Shown here: positions 42,491 through 52,606 of the stretch, one piece after another
Position numbering within the stretch: the stretch's first letter is position 1
Layout: every line of letters starts with the position of its first letter
Source of the DNA: Acetobacteraceae bacterium
Lineage (GTDB): Bacteria; Pseudomonadota; Alphaproteobacteria; Acetobacterales; Acetobacteraceae
Length of the DNA stretch: 64,000 nucleotides
Assembly: GCA_947371015.1 (NCBI GenBank)
Contig: CANBNK010000004.1
Coordinates: forward strand, 1-64,000
Direction of reading: 5' to 3'
Position numbers and translations under genes: made by a program
Notes under the pieces: generated by a model
The model's input: only the letters and a program-made list of their open reading frames with translations
Database searches by the model: none
Told to the model about the DNA's origin: nothing

Positions 42491-43426
42491 ATGCGAAGCG
42501 TCGCTTTCGTGCTTGCCCTGCTGCTGACGGCGCCGCTTGCCCGCGCCCAGCCGCAGCCCATCACCCTGGTGGTGAACTACGTCGCCGGCGGCGCCACCGA
42601 CATCATCGCCCGGATCATGCAGCCAGCCTTGATCGAGGCTTGGGGCACCCAGGTCGTCATCAAGAACAGCGCCGGGGCGTCGGGGGCCATCGGCGGGGCG
42701 GAGGTGGCGCGGGCGCGGCCGGATGGGCTGACGCTGCTCCTCTCGCCCTCCGGCGGCAGCGTCATTGCGCCGAACTTCCAGCGGCCGGCGCCCTATACCA
42801 TCGCCAGCTTCGCGCCGATCTGCCAGGTGGTGGAGACGCCGATGGTGACGATGACGCCGCCCACGACCGGGCTGCGCACCATGGCGCAGTTCATGGATCG
42901 GGCGCGGGAAGGCAATGGCGGCTACGCCTATTCCACCGCCGGCGTCGGCAGCGGGCCGCATCTGGCGATGATCGCGCTGGCCCGGCTGACGCGGACGCCG
43001 ATGAACCACATTCCGTTCCGTGGCAGCGGCGAGGCGGTGCAGGCGATGCTGGCCGGGACCGTCGAGACGCTGTCCGACCAGGCCAGCCTTGTCCGGCAAT
43101 ACGGGCTGCACCCGGTGGTGGTGTGGTCCGCCCAGCGCGCCGCGCAGTTCCCGGACACGCCGACGATGCGGGAGGCCGGGTACGACCTGGAATTCGATAT
43201 CTGGACCGGCATCTTCGCGCCCGCCGGCACGCCGGATGCGCTGCTGGCGCGGTATGAGGCCGGCTGCGAGCGGATGCTGCGCAACCCCGCCGTGGTGGCC
43301 GGGCTGGCGCGGGTGGACATGAACATCCGCTGGCGCAACCGGGTGGAGCTGGGGCGCTTCATGCAGGCGGAGGACGTGAAGTTCCGCACGCTGATCGACA
43401 GCGCGGGGCTGCGCCGGGGCGAATAG
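42491..43426 (+). CDS. Bug/TctC-type solute-binding protein
   Basis: A 311-residue receptor with signal peptide MRSVAFVLALLLTAPLARAQ. It has PITLVVNYVAGGATDIIARI, VVIKNSAGASGAIGGAEVAR, PDGLTLLLSPSGG and MNHIPFRGSGEAVQAMLAGT. KNSAGASG in place of ENRPGAGG is unusual among the copies here. The ribosome site GGGGAG (42477-42482) can pair weakly with TCCCC at 42465-42469. It is divergent from the crotonase. Confidence 0.93.
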   Translation: MRSVAFVLALLLTAPLARAQPQPITLVVNYVAGGATDIIARIMQPALIEAWGTQVVIKNSAGASGAIGGAEVARARPDGLTLLLSPSGGSVIAPNFQRPAPYTIASFAPICQVVETPMVTMTPPTTGLRTMAQFMDRAREGNGGYAYSTAGVGSGPHLAMIALARLTRTPMNHIPFRGSGEAVQAMLAGTVETLSDQASLVRQYGLHPVVVWSAQRAAQFPDTPTMREAGYDLEFDIWTGIFAPAGTPDALLARYEAGCERMLRNPAVVAGLARVDMNIRWRNRVELGRFMQAEDVKFRTLIDSAGLRRGE

Positions 43427-43430
43427 CGCC

Positions 43431-43468
43431 GGCTTCCGGTGGTTGGCTTCCGGTGGTTGGCTTCCCCT
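43431..43468. repeat. 14-base tandem repeat
   Basis: GGCTTCCGGTGGTT is repeated at 43431 and 43445, with a partial third unit at 43459. It lies just after the Bug gene stop and before the ribosome site (GGAGGAA) of the next gene. Confidence 0.85.
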
Positions 43469-43514
43469 GGGGCGCCGGCTGGCGGATGCTGGTGGCAACC
43501 CGTGGAGGAACCCG

Positions 43515-44393
43515 ATGCCCGACCCTCGCGCCGCAGCGCTGCGCGCCGCCCTGAATGTCCATCGCCCGGCCGTGGCGATGGCGGCGCATAGCCCGCTTTC
43601 CGCCAGGTTGGCGGAGGAAGCCGGGTTCGAGGCGATCTGGGCCAGCGGGTTCGAGCTTTCGGCGCTGCACGCGGTGCCGGATGCGAACATCCTCTCCATG
43701 GGCACGCAGCTGGAGAATGTGCGCGCCATGGCGGCGGCGGTGCGGATACCCGTGGTGGCGGATATCGACACCGGCTTCGGCAATGCGGTGAATGTGCATT
43801 ACCTGGTGCCGCAATTCGTGGCCGCCGGGGCAGCCGCCATTGTCATGGAAGACAAGACCTTCCCGAAGGACAGCAGCCTGCGGCCCGGCGGGCGGCAGCA
43901 TTTGGTGCCGGTGGCGGAGTTCCAGGGCAAGATCGCCGCCGCCTGCGCGGCCCGCGGCGACAGCGGCTGCCTGGTGGTGGCGCGGACCGAGGCGCTGATC
44001 GCCGGGCTGGGCGAGGACGAGGCGCTGGCGCGGGGCGCCGCCTATGCCGAGGCGGGCGCGGATGCGGTGCTGATCCACAGCAAGCAGAAGACGCCGGAGG
44101 AGATCGTCAGCTTCTGCCGCGCCTGGTCCGGCCGGGTGCCGCTGGTGCTGGTGCCGACCAGCTATCCGCAGCTGGACGAGGCGGCGATCGGCGCCCTGGG
44201 CAAGGTCGGGCTGGTGATCTGCGGCAATCACGCCATCCGCGCCGCCGTGGCCGCCATGCGGTCCACCTTCAAGCGGATCAGGGCGGAACGCAGCATCGCG
44301 GGCGTGGAGGGGGAGATCGCCAGCGTGCAGGAGGTGTTCGACCTGCAGGGCGACGCGGCGATGCGCGGGGTGGAGCAGCGTTTCCTGCGCTAG
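43515..44393 (+). CDS. Isocitrate lyase/PEP mutase-family enzyme, phosphonopyruvate hydrolase-like
   Basis: A 292-residue TIM-barrel enzyme. WASGFELSAL at about 42-51 and VADIDTGFGN at 81-90 carry the substrate and Mg-binding residues. The gating-loop motif is EDKTFPKDSS at 112-121. PEP mutases carry EDK-x5-N-S here. The Asn is replaced by Ser, a change in the same position as the Thr of phosphonopyruvate hydrolase, so P-C bond hydrolysis is more likely than mutase activity. No other phosphonate genes are nearby. A GGAGGAA site precedes the ATG. Confidence 0.82.
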   Translation: MPDPRAAALRAALNVHRPAVAMAAHSPLSARLAEEAGFEAIWASGFELSALHAVPDANILSMGTQLENVRAMAAAVRIPVVADIDTGFGNAVNVHYLVPQFVAAGAAAIVMEDKTFPKDSSLRPGGRQHLVPVAEFQGKIAAACAARGDSGCLVVARTEALIAGLGEDEALARGAAYAEAGADAVLIHSKQKTPEEIVSFCRAWSGRVPLVLVPTSYPQLDEAAIGALGKVGLVICGNHAIRAAVAAMRSTFKRIRAERSIAGVEGEIASVQEVFDLQGDAAMRGVEQRFLR

Positions 44394-44426
44394 GTGGCGC
44401 CGGGCGATGCAGACTCGCGCCGGGCG

Positions 44427-44455
44427 TTGTAAGCAGTGCAGCGCAAGGCTATGGT
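44427..44455 (+). promoter_or_regulatory. Sigma-70-like promoter candidate for parE
   Basis: TTGTAA (44427-44432) and TATGGT (44450-44455) are separated by exactly 17 bases, each matching four of six consensus positions. Transcription would start about 16 bases before the parE ATG. Confidence 0.45.
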
Positions 44456-44477
44456 ACCCGCCTCAGGGGAACAAGAC

Positions 44478-46460
44478 ATGAACGATTTGTTCGGTGGCAA
44501 GCGGCCGCCGAAGGGCGGCGCCGCCGAACCCGACTCCTACTCCGCCAAGGATATCGAAGTGCTGGAGGGGCTGGAGCCCGTCCGTCGCCGCCCTGGCATG
44601 TATATCGGCGGCACCGATGAGAACGCGCTGCACCACCTGGCCTCCGAGATCATCGACAACGCGATGGACGAGGCGGTGGCCGGGCATGCCAACTTCATCG
44701 AAGTGACGCTGGAGCCGGGCAACTGGCTGACGGTGCGCGACAATGGCCGCGGCATCCCGACCGACCCGCACCCGAAATTCCCCAAGCAATCGGCGTTGGA
44801 GGTGATCCTCACCACGCTGCATTCCGGCGGCAAGTTCTCCGGCAAGGCCTATGAGACCTCGGGCGGGTTGCACGGCGTGGGGTCGTCAGTGGTCAATGCG
44901 CTGAGCGAACGGCTGGAGGTGGAGGTGGCGCGCGACCGCGTGCTGTACACCATGGCGTTTGCGCGAGGCGTGCCGCAGGGCAAGCTGAAGAATGCCGGGG
45001 CGGTGCATAACCGGCGCGGGACCGTCATCCGGTTCAAGCCGGACCCGGAGATCTTCGCCAAGCATGAGTTCAGCGCGGCCCGGCTGTACCGGTTCTGCCG
45101 CAGCAAGGCGTACCTGTACCGGGGCGTGGAAATACGCTGGGCCTGTGACGCGTCGCTGGCCAAGGACGAGACGCCAGCCAGCGCGGTGCTGCATTTCCCC
45201 GGCGGTCTCGGCGACTTTTTGGCCGCGGCGGTGCAGGGCAAGGCGCCAGTGGTGCCAGCGCCCTGGTGCGGCGGGGGTGACTTCCCTGAGGGCCAGGGCA
45301 GGTGCGAGTGGGCAGTGACCTGGCTGGACCATGCCGAGGGCTTCCTCAACACCTACGCCAACACCATCCCGACCCCGCAGGGCGGCACGCATGAGGCGGG
45401 GTTGCGGGCGGCGCTCGTCAAGGGCCTGCGGGCCTATGGCGAGATGAAGAAGGAAAAGCGCGCGGCGACGATCACGGCCGAGGACCTGCTGACTGGCATG
45501 GCCGGCATGTTGTCTGTGTTCATTCGCGAACCGCAATTCCAGGGCCAGACCAAGGACCGGCTGACCAGCCCCGAGGCCACGCGCTACGTGGAGCAGGCGC
45601 TGCGCGACCACTTCGACCATTGGCTGACCGGCGACCCCGCGACTGCGGACAATCTGCTGGCCTGGGCGATCGAGCGGGCCGAAGACCGGATCAGGCGGCG
45701 GGAACAGAAGGACACGCCGCGCAAATCCGCCACGCGCAAGCTGCGGTTGCCGGGCAAGTTGGCCGATTGCGCGCGGGAAAGCGCCGAGGGGACCGAGCTT
45801 TTTCTTGTTGAGGGTGACTCGGCCGGTGGTTCCGCCAAGCAGGCGCGCGACCGGGAGACCCAGGCGGTGCTGCCGCTGCGGGGGAAAATCCTCAATGTTG
45901 CCAGTGCCAGCACGGAAAAGCTGCGCGGCAACCAGGAGCTGAAGGACCTGATCGAGGCGCTGGGCTGCGGCGTCGGCGAGAAATTCGACCTGGCCCGCCT
46001 GCGCTATGGCCGTGTCGTCATCATGACGGACGCCGATGTGGACGGCGCCCACATTGCGGCCTTGCTGATGACGTTCTTCTACAAGGAACTGCCGGTGCTG
46101 GTGCGGGAGGGCCGCGTCTTCCTGGCGCAGCCGCCGCTGTACCGGCTGCAGCATGGCGGCAAGAGCATCTATGCCAAGGACGATGCCGACCGCGAGCGGC
46201 TGATGAAGAAGGAGTTCAAGGCCAACGCCAAGGTGGAGGTCAGCCGCTTCAAGGGCCTGGGCGAGATGCCGCCGGCCGCCCTGAAGGAGACCACGATGGA
46301 CCCGAAGAAGCGCACCCTGCTGAAGGTGGTGCTGCCGGCCGAGGACCGCGCCGCCACCGCCGAGCTGATGGAGGCGCTGATGGGCCGCAAGCCGGAGCTG
46401 CGCTTCAAGTTCATCCAGGACAATGCCGCCCGGATGGATGCCGAGGCGGTGGACGCCTAG
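44478..46460 (+). CDS. parE: DNA topoisomerase IV subunit B
   Basis: A 660-residue type IIA ATPase subunit that decatenates chromosomes with ParC. The start MNDLFGG and the block SAKDIEVLEGLEPVRRRPGM are typical of alphaproteobacterial ParE. The ATP site follows in IIDNAMDEAVAGH, VRDNGRGIP and GGLHGVGSSVVNALS. TOPRIM motifs LFLVEGDSAGGSAKQARDR and MTDADVDGAHI are intact. The length fits ParE, not GyrB (about 800). AGGGGA precedes the ATG; an in-frame ATG further upstream has no ribosome site. Its TAG stop is the first three bases of R1 copy 3. Confidence 0.96.
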   Translation: MNDLFGGKRPPKGGAAEPDSYSAKDIEVLEGLEPVRRRPGMYIGGTDENALHHLASEIIDNAMDEAVAGHANFIEVTLEPGNWLTVRDNGRGIPTDPHPKFPKQSALEVILTTLHSGGKFSGKAYETSGGLHGVGSSVVNALSERLEVEVARDRVLYTMAFARGVPQGKLKNAGAVHNRRGTVIRFKPDPEIFAKHEFSAARLYRFCRSKAYLYRGVEIRWACDASLAKDETPASAVLHFPGGLGDFLAAAVQGKAPVVPAPWCGGGDFPEGQGRCEWAVTWLDHAEGFLNTYANTIPTPQGGTHEAGLRAALVKGLRAYGEMKKEKRAATITAEDLLTGMAGMLSVFIREPQFQGQTKDRLTSPEATRYVEQALRDHFDHWLTGDPATADNLLAWAIERAEDRIRRREQKDTPRKSATRKLRLPGKLADCARESAEGTELFLVEGDSAGGSAKQARDRETQAVLPLRGKILNVASASTEKLRGNQELKDLIEALGCGVGEKFDLARLRYGRVVIMTDADVDGAHIAALLMTFFYKELPVLVREGRVFLAQPPLYRLQHGGKSIYAKDDADRERLMKKEFKANAKVEVSRFKGLGEMPPAALKETTMDPKKRTLLKVVLPAEDRAATAELMEALMGRKPELRFKFIQDNAARMDAEAVDA

Positions 46461-46560
46461 CGTCTGATCGGCTTAGGCGGAATCGCCGTAAGCCGTGAAT
46501 CAGTCTCTACAACAACATGCCTGGAGCGTGAGCGCTTCAATCAGAAGCGATCACGGTCTA
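46458..46560 (+). repeat. R1 repeat, full copy 3 (starts at the parE stop codon)
   Basis: It starts at the TAG of parE and keeps both halves. Differences from copy 2 are mainly in the linker (TACAACAACATGCCTGG) plus CGGTCTA at the end. It would form the 3' end of the parE mRNA and lies before the convergent PH-domain gene. Confidence 0.92.
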
Positions 46561-46567
46561 GCGCCGC

Positions 46568-47083
46568 TCAGCCATCCACATTGGTGGTGTTGCGCGGCAC
46601 GCCCACGGCCTTCCAGGCGTTGCGGATCACCTCGGAGACGCGGATCGGGCTGGGAACGCCGCGGAGGATGTGGACTTCCTCGGGCTGGCCGCGGCCCTCG
46701 GTGGCCTTGATGGTGACGTCGCCGATGCCGAGCAGGCGCTGCCACAGGCTGCGGGTGACCACCACGTCGCGGATGCGGAACACTTCCACGTCGTCGCGCA
46801 CCTTGTTCCAGAAGCCGGTTTCCACCAACACACGTTCATTGCTGACGGTGATGTGCTGCCGGCCGAGGAAGCTGAGCCACCACAACAACAGCAGGAAGGC
46901 GCCGGCACCGACGCCGGCGGCCACTTCCAGCATGGGGTCGAGGCTGAGGAATTGCATTTCCAGCAGGGGCAGGCCGGCCATCAGCGCCAGGCACAGCAGC
47001 GGCGCCACCAGGCCGTAGAAGAAGCCGGCGGAGCGCCGGGTCTCGCGGGTTTCCAGCAAGCGCTGCTCTGGGGGGGTGGACAT
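46568..47083 (-). CDS. PH-domain (YdbT/DUF304-type) membrane protein
   Basis: A 171-residue protein with two adjacent membrane segments (about residues 22-42 and 52-72) followed by a bacterial PH domain. ITVSNERVLVETGFWNKV, then VEVFRIRDVVVTRSLWQR and GIGDVTIKATEG are the standard blocks. It should be an inner-membrane protein with the PH domain in the cytoplasm. Function is unknown beyond the family name. GAGG lies about 8 bases before the ATG. Its 3' end faces R1 copy 3. Confidence 0.88.
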   Translation of the reverse strand: MSTPPEQRLLETRETRRSAGFFYGLVAPLLCLALMAGLPLLEMQFLSLDPMLEVAAGVGAGAFLLLLWWLSFLGRQHITVSNERVLVETGFWNKVRDDVEVFRIRDVVVTRSLWQRLLGIGDVTIKATEGRGQPEEVHILRGVPSPIRVSEVIRNAWKAVGVPRNTTNVDG

Positions 47084-47133
47084 GGTCGCAGCCTCGCTTC
47101 GGTTGCAGCGGTGGCCTGGCGCCAGCCCGCCCG

Positions 47134-47475
47134 ATGATCTTCGACCCAGGGTTTAGGCCGCGAACCCCAGGCGCCGCAACCATTGCGGCGGCGGTGTTGC
47201 TGGCCATGGTCGCCACCGCCGCCTGGCCGGCGGAACCCCAGCGCGCCGGGGCCAGCGCGGCGGCGCAGCAGGCGGCGCGGCAGTTCCTGTGCCCGCATGG
47301 CGGCAGCCCAAGCTGGGGCGGGCGCTGCCGGCCGGGCAGCGGCGGCGAGGCGCAGCTGCGGGGCTGGGATCGCGGGCTGCCGCCGGCCGCGCATGTCCAG
47401 GCCGGCTGCCCGCCCGGCACCCAGGCCGAACCGGCGTTGGGCGCCGCGGCCCAGCGCTGCCGGCCATTGCCGTAG
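47134..47475 (+). CDS. Small secreted cysteine-containing protein (hypothetical)
   Basis: I do not recognise this 113-residue protein. Residues 15-33 (ATIAAAVLLAMVATAAWPA) look like a signal peptide. The mature part has four cysteines in CPHGGSPSWGGRC and AGCPPGTQAEPALGAAAQRC, which could form two disulfides. Codons are strongly GC-ending, as in neighbouring real genes, although the opposite strand is also open. No good ribosome site was seen. It is divergent from the PH-domain gene. Confidence 0.45.
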   Translation: MIFDPGFRPRTPGAATIAAAVLLAMVATAAWPAEPQRAGASAAAQQAARQFLCPHGGSPSWGGRCRPGSGGEAQLRGWDRGLPPAAHVQAGCPPGTQAEPALGAAAQRCRPLP

Positions 47476-47581
47476 CGCTGGGTCGGCATCGGCGGCGTCG
47501 CCCTGGCGGCGGCCCGGCCGCCCAGGCAACCCAGTGGATCACCCGATACCGTCCCCGGCGCCGCGCGACCCAGCCAGCCGG

Positions 47582-48679
47582 TCACCCATCCTGCCGGGCC
47601 AAGGCCGGCAGGCCCGCCGGCCCCCGGGCGGCGATCAGCCGCCGGCCCAGCGCAATGCCCGGCAGTTCCACCCAGCGGTGGATCGCCATGGCCGCCAGCA
47701 GCATCAACCCCAGGCTCAGCGCCAGCCGCAGCGCTGCCCGCGGCAGGTCGCCGTCCACCGGCGGCAGCACCAGCAGCACCGCCTGGATCGCCGGCAGATG
47801 CGCCAAGTACAGGCAGTAGGACAGGGTACCGAGCCCCTGCAACGGCGCCAGCCGCATCACCCGCCGCAGCGGCTGCGCCAAGGGGTCCGCTACCGCCAGG
47901 CTGGCGTAGAGCGCGGCAATCCAGGGCAGCAGCACCGGCAGTTGCTGCGGCACGGCAAAGGCGAAGCCCTGCGCCAGCGTCGCCGCCGCCGCCAGCCGCA
48001 CAACCTGCGGCGTGGCGCGGCGCAGTTCCAGCCAGGCGAAGGCCGAGAGGATGCCCACCAGAAAATGCCCCAGCCGCATCGGCAGGAAGCTGGTGGTGCC
48101 GCAGAAGCTGAGGTTGCGCCAGGCCAGCCAGCCGCCCAGTATGGCCAGCCCCGCCACCACCAGCACCCGCCCCGGCCGCACCTGCCGGCCGCCGATGAAG
48201 CCGATCAGCGCCGGCGCCACCAGATAGAACTGCCATTCCAGCGAAATGCTCCAGGCCGGGCCGAGGATGGAGCGGGCGCCACATTCCAGCAGGGCATCCG
48301 GCACCAGCCCCTGCACCATGCCCAGCACCAGCAGCGTCCGCAGCAAGGTCTCGCCGGGCGCGCTGAAGTCTGCATGGTTCAGCCCCGCGCCCAGCGCCGC
48401 CAGCAGCAGCATCAGCGCCAGGCAGGCCGCCAGCACCGGGAACAGCCGGAAGAAACGACGCAGCAGGAAGGCACTGTAGGTGGTGCCGCGGCCTTGCAGC
48501 GCCATGGTGATGACGAAGCCGGACAGCAGGATGAAGCCATCCACCGCCAGGCCGCCATAGCTGACCAGGTGCAGCAGTGGGTTGCTCTGACCCTCCGGCA
48601 GCAGGTGCGACGCCACCACCCAGGCCGCCAACAGGCCGCGCAACGCGTGCAGTTCCGGCACGAATTCCGGCTTGGTCAT
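47582..48679 (-). CDS. Acyltransferase 3 family protein (OafA/NodX-like)
   Basis: A 365-residue inner-membrane O-acyltransferase with about ten hydrophobic spans. The N-terminal block [20 protein letters not shown] carries the family R-x10-H pattern (Arg then catalytic His). [17 protein letters not shown] and [17 protein letters not shown] are the other signature parts. It probably adds acetyl groups to a glycan or lipid. I chose the ATG at 48679; the frame extends upstream without similarity. It is not close to the glycan locus at 1703-8272. It is divergent from uvrB. Confidence 0.92.
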   Translation of the reverse strand: MTKPEFVPELHALRGLLAAWVVASHLLPEGQSNPLLHLVSYGGLAVDGFILLSGFVITMALQGRGTTYSAFLLRRFFRLFPVLAACLALMLLLAALGAGLNHADFSAPGETLLRTLLVLGMVQGLVPDALLECGARSILGPAWSISLEWQFYLVAPALIGFIGGRQVRPGRVLVVAGLAILGGWLAWRNLSFCGTTSFLPMRLGHFLVGILSAFAWLELRRATPQVVRLAAAATLAQGFAFAVPQQLPVLLPWIAALYASLAVADPLAQPLRRVMRLAPLQGLGTLSYCLYLAHLPAIQAVLLVLPPVDGDLPRAALRLALSLGLMLLAAMAIHRWVELPGIALGRRLIAARGPAGLPALARQDG

Positions 48680-48840
48680 GCTTGGTCCCGCAACATCAGG
48701 GGCGCAACCTATCAGCGCCGCCCGACGCTGCCGCTTCACAGCCGGCGGCTTGGCATCACGTCCCGGCCAGCGGGACATCCAGCGCTCAGGCCTCGACGCG
48801 CCGGGAGGCAGCCCCCACATTGGCAGCGGAGTGCCGCCGC

Positions 48841-51090
<2,250 letters not shown>

Positions 51091-51140
51091 AATGCCGCGC
51101 GCACAAGCGGCAGCGGTGGAACAGCCCCGCCGGATCGTCG

Positions 51141-51167
51141 TTCTCCTGCCTGGTAACCGCAGGAGAA
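51141..51167 (+). promoter_or_regulatory. Hairpin enclosing the manganese catalase ribosome site
   Basis: TTCTCCTGC (51141-51149) pairs perfectly with GCAGGAGAA (51159-51167) across a 9-base loop. The right arm contains the entire Shine-Dalgarno sequence AGGAGAA, which ends five bases before the ATG at 51172. Folding would block ribosome access, so this may be a thermo- or protein-controlled translational switch. Function is inferred from the structure. Confidence 0.6.
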
Positions 51168-51171
51168 GCCT

Positions 51172-51951
51172 ATGTTTTTTCATCGCAAGGAACTGATGTT
51201 CCCGGTCAAGGTCGGCACCCCCAACGCGCGCTTCGGCCAGTTTCTGCTGGAGCAATTCGGCGGCGCCACCGGCGAACTCACCGCCTCGCTGCAATACTGG
51301 GTGCAGTCCTTCCACGTGCAGGATGCCGGTATCCGCGACATGCTGCAGGACATTGCCATCGAGGAGTTCAGCCACCTGGAAATGGTCGGCCGGATGATCG
51401 AGCTGCATTGCCAGGGGCCGAAGCGCCAGGCCGCCGAGCAATCGACGCTCTTTGCCATCCGCGGTATCGGCCCGCACTTCCTGGACAGCCAGGGCCAGGC
51501 CTGGACCGCGGCCTACATCAATGAAGGCGGCAACGTCGTGCGCGACCTGCGCGCCAACATCGCCTCCGAGGCTGGCGCCCGGCAAACCTACGAGGCGCTG
51601 ATCAATGCCTGCGACGACGCCGGCACCAAGGAAGCGCTGACCTTCCTGCTGACGCGCGAGATCAGCCACACGCAGATGTTCATGCAGGCGCTGCACAGCA
51701 TGGGCAAGCTGGACGAGCCGATGTTCGGCACGGTGCAGCCGGACGAGACGGTGGATCTGTACTTCAACCTGTCGCGCAACGGCGCGCTGGACCGGCGCGG
51801 CGCCTGGAACCAGGAGCCAACCTTCCGCTACGTGGATGACCCCTCCCCGCAGGGCCAGGTGCCGGCCGAGGTGGTCAACCCCGATGACGAGAAGATGGCC
51901 ACCCCGGGGGGCCAGGGGGCCAAGGCCAAGGCCGCCAGCACCACGCGCTGA
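51172..51951 (+). CDS. Manganese catalase
   Basis: A 259-residue non-heme catalase that breaks down hydrogen peroxide at a dimanganese site. All expected ligands are visible: E35 (GATGELTASL), E65 and H68 (IAIEEFSHLE), E133 (IASEAGARQTYE) and H166 (REISHTQMF), with the same spacing as in the Lactobacillus enzyme. It is somewhat shorter than typical 270-300 residue members, with a low-complexity Lys/Ala tail. It is probably induced in stress. The ribosome site is inside a hairpin (separate entry). Confidence 0.94.
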   Translation: MFFHRKELMFPVKVGTPNARFGQFLLEQFGGATGELTASLQYWVQSFHVQDAGIRDMLQDIAIEEFSHLEMVGRMIELHCQGPKRQAAEQSTLFAIRGIGPHFLDSQGQAWTAAYINEGGNVVRDLRANIASEAGARQTYEALINACDDAGTKEALTFLLTREISHTQMFMQALHSMGKLDEPMFGTVQPDETVDLYFNLSRNGALDRRGAWNQEPTFRYVDDPSPQGQVPAEVVNPDDEKMATPGGQGAKAKAASTTR

Positions 51952-52015
51952 CGCAACCGCAGCGGCCACCGCGCGTTGCCGGCCTCTATGGGATTGCGCG
52001 GGGGCTGTGGCGGCA

Positions 52016-52516
52016 ATGGGTGACTATACCGGCAGGATCGATATCCACCGTCCGGCCGAGGAGGCTTTCGCCTTCCTGGCCGATATCGGCAACATGCCGC
52101 GCTACCTGCCCTCGGTGCGCCAGGCGCGGGCCGAAGGCGGCGACCGGATCGTGCTGGATGGCGAGGCCGAGGGCCGTGCCTGGCAGGCCGAGGGCTGGAT
52201 GGACGTGGACCCCGAGCGCCGGCAGATGCGCTGGGGCAGCGATGCGCTGGTCTATTACAAGGGCGAGTTGCAGGTGACCGGCCAGGGCGACCGTTGCCAG
52301 GTGGAGCTGCGCCTGCACCTGGTGCCGCTGCCGCATATCGCCGCCCGCATGGTGGAGAAATCCGGCAGCGTCGAGGCCGGGTTGAAGCACGCGCTGGAAC
52401 GCACGCTGGAGAGCATCCGCCAGGCGGTGGAGGGCAGCGGCCCCATGCGCGGCAAGCAGCAGCCCGGCGCCAAGCTGTTCGGCCGCGGCGCCATGATGAA
52501 GCCGGAGAGCCGCTGA
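52016..52516 (+). CDS. SRPBCC-family protein
   Basis: A 166-residue START-like (Bet v1 fold) protein. It begins MGDYTGRIDIHRPAEEAFAF, the classic first strand and helix of the fold, followed by LADIGNMPRYLPSVRQARAE. A long C-terminal helix (KHALERTLESIRQAV) closes the cavity. The ligand is unknown. It lies 64 bases after the manganese catalase gene in the same direction, and may form a stress unit with it. The frame is open upstream, but similarity begins at this ATG. Confidence 0.82.
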   Translation: MGDYTGRIDIHRPAEEAFAFLADIGNMPRYLPSVRQARAEGGDRIVLDGEAEGRAWQAEGWMDVDPERRQMRWGSDALVYYKGELQVTGQGDRCQVELRLHLVPLPHIAARMVEKSGSVEAGLKHALERTLESIRQAVEGSGPMRGKQQPGAKLFGRGAMMKPESR

Positions 52517-52606
52517 CCTCCCGCGCCGAACTGCCCAGGCCGCGATCAATGCTTCAGCGGGCGGTGATCCGGGTCTAGCCTGCCCTCAACGAAGCAGGAG
52601 GGGGCG

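Noticed and set aside
46836..48284. Minus-strand frame covering the PH-domain, small secreted and acyltransferase regions
   Set aside because: It is out of frame with the well-supported PH-domain and acyltransferase genes, and its translation is Gly/Ala-rich low complexity.
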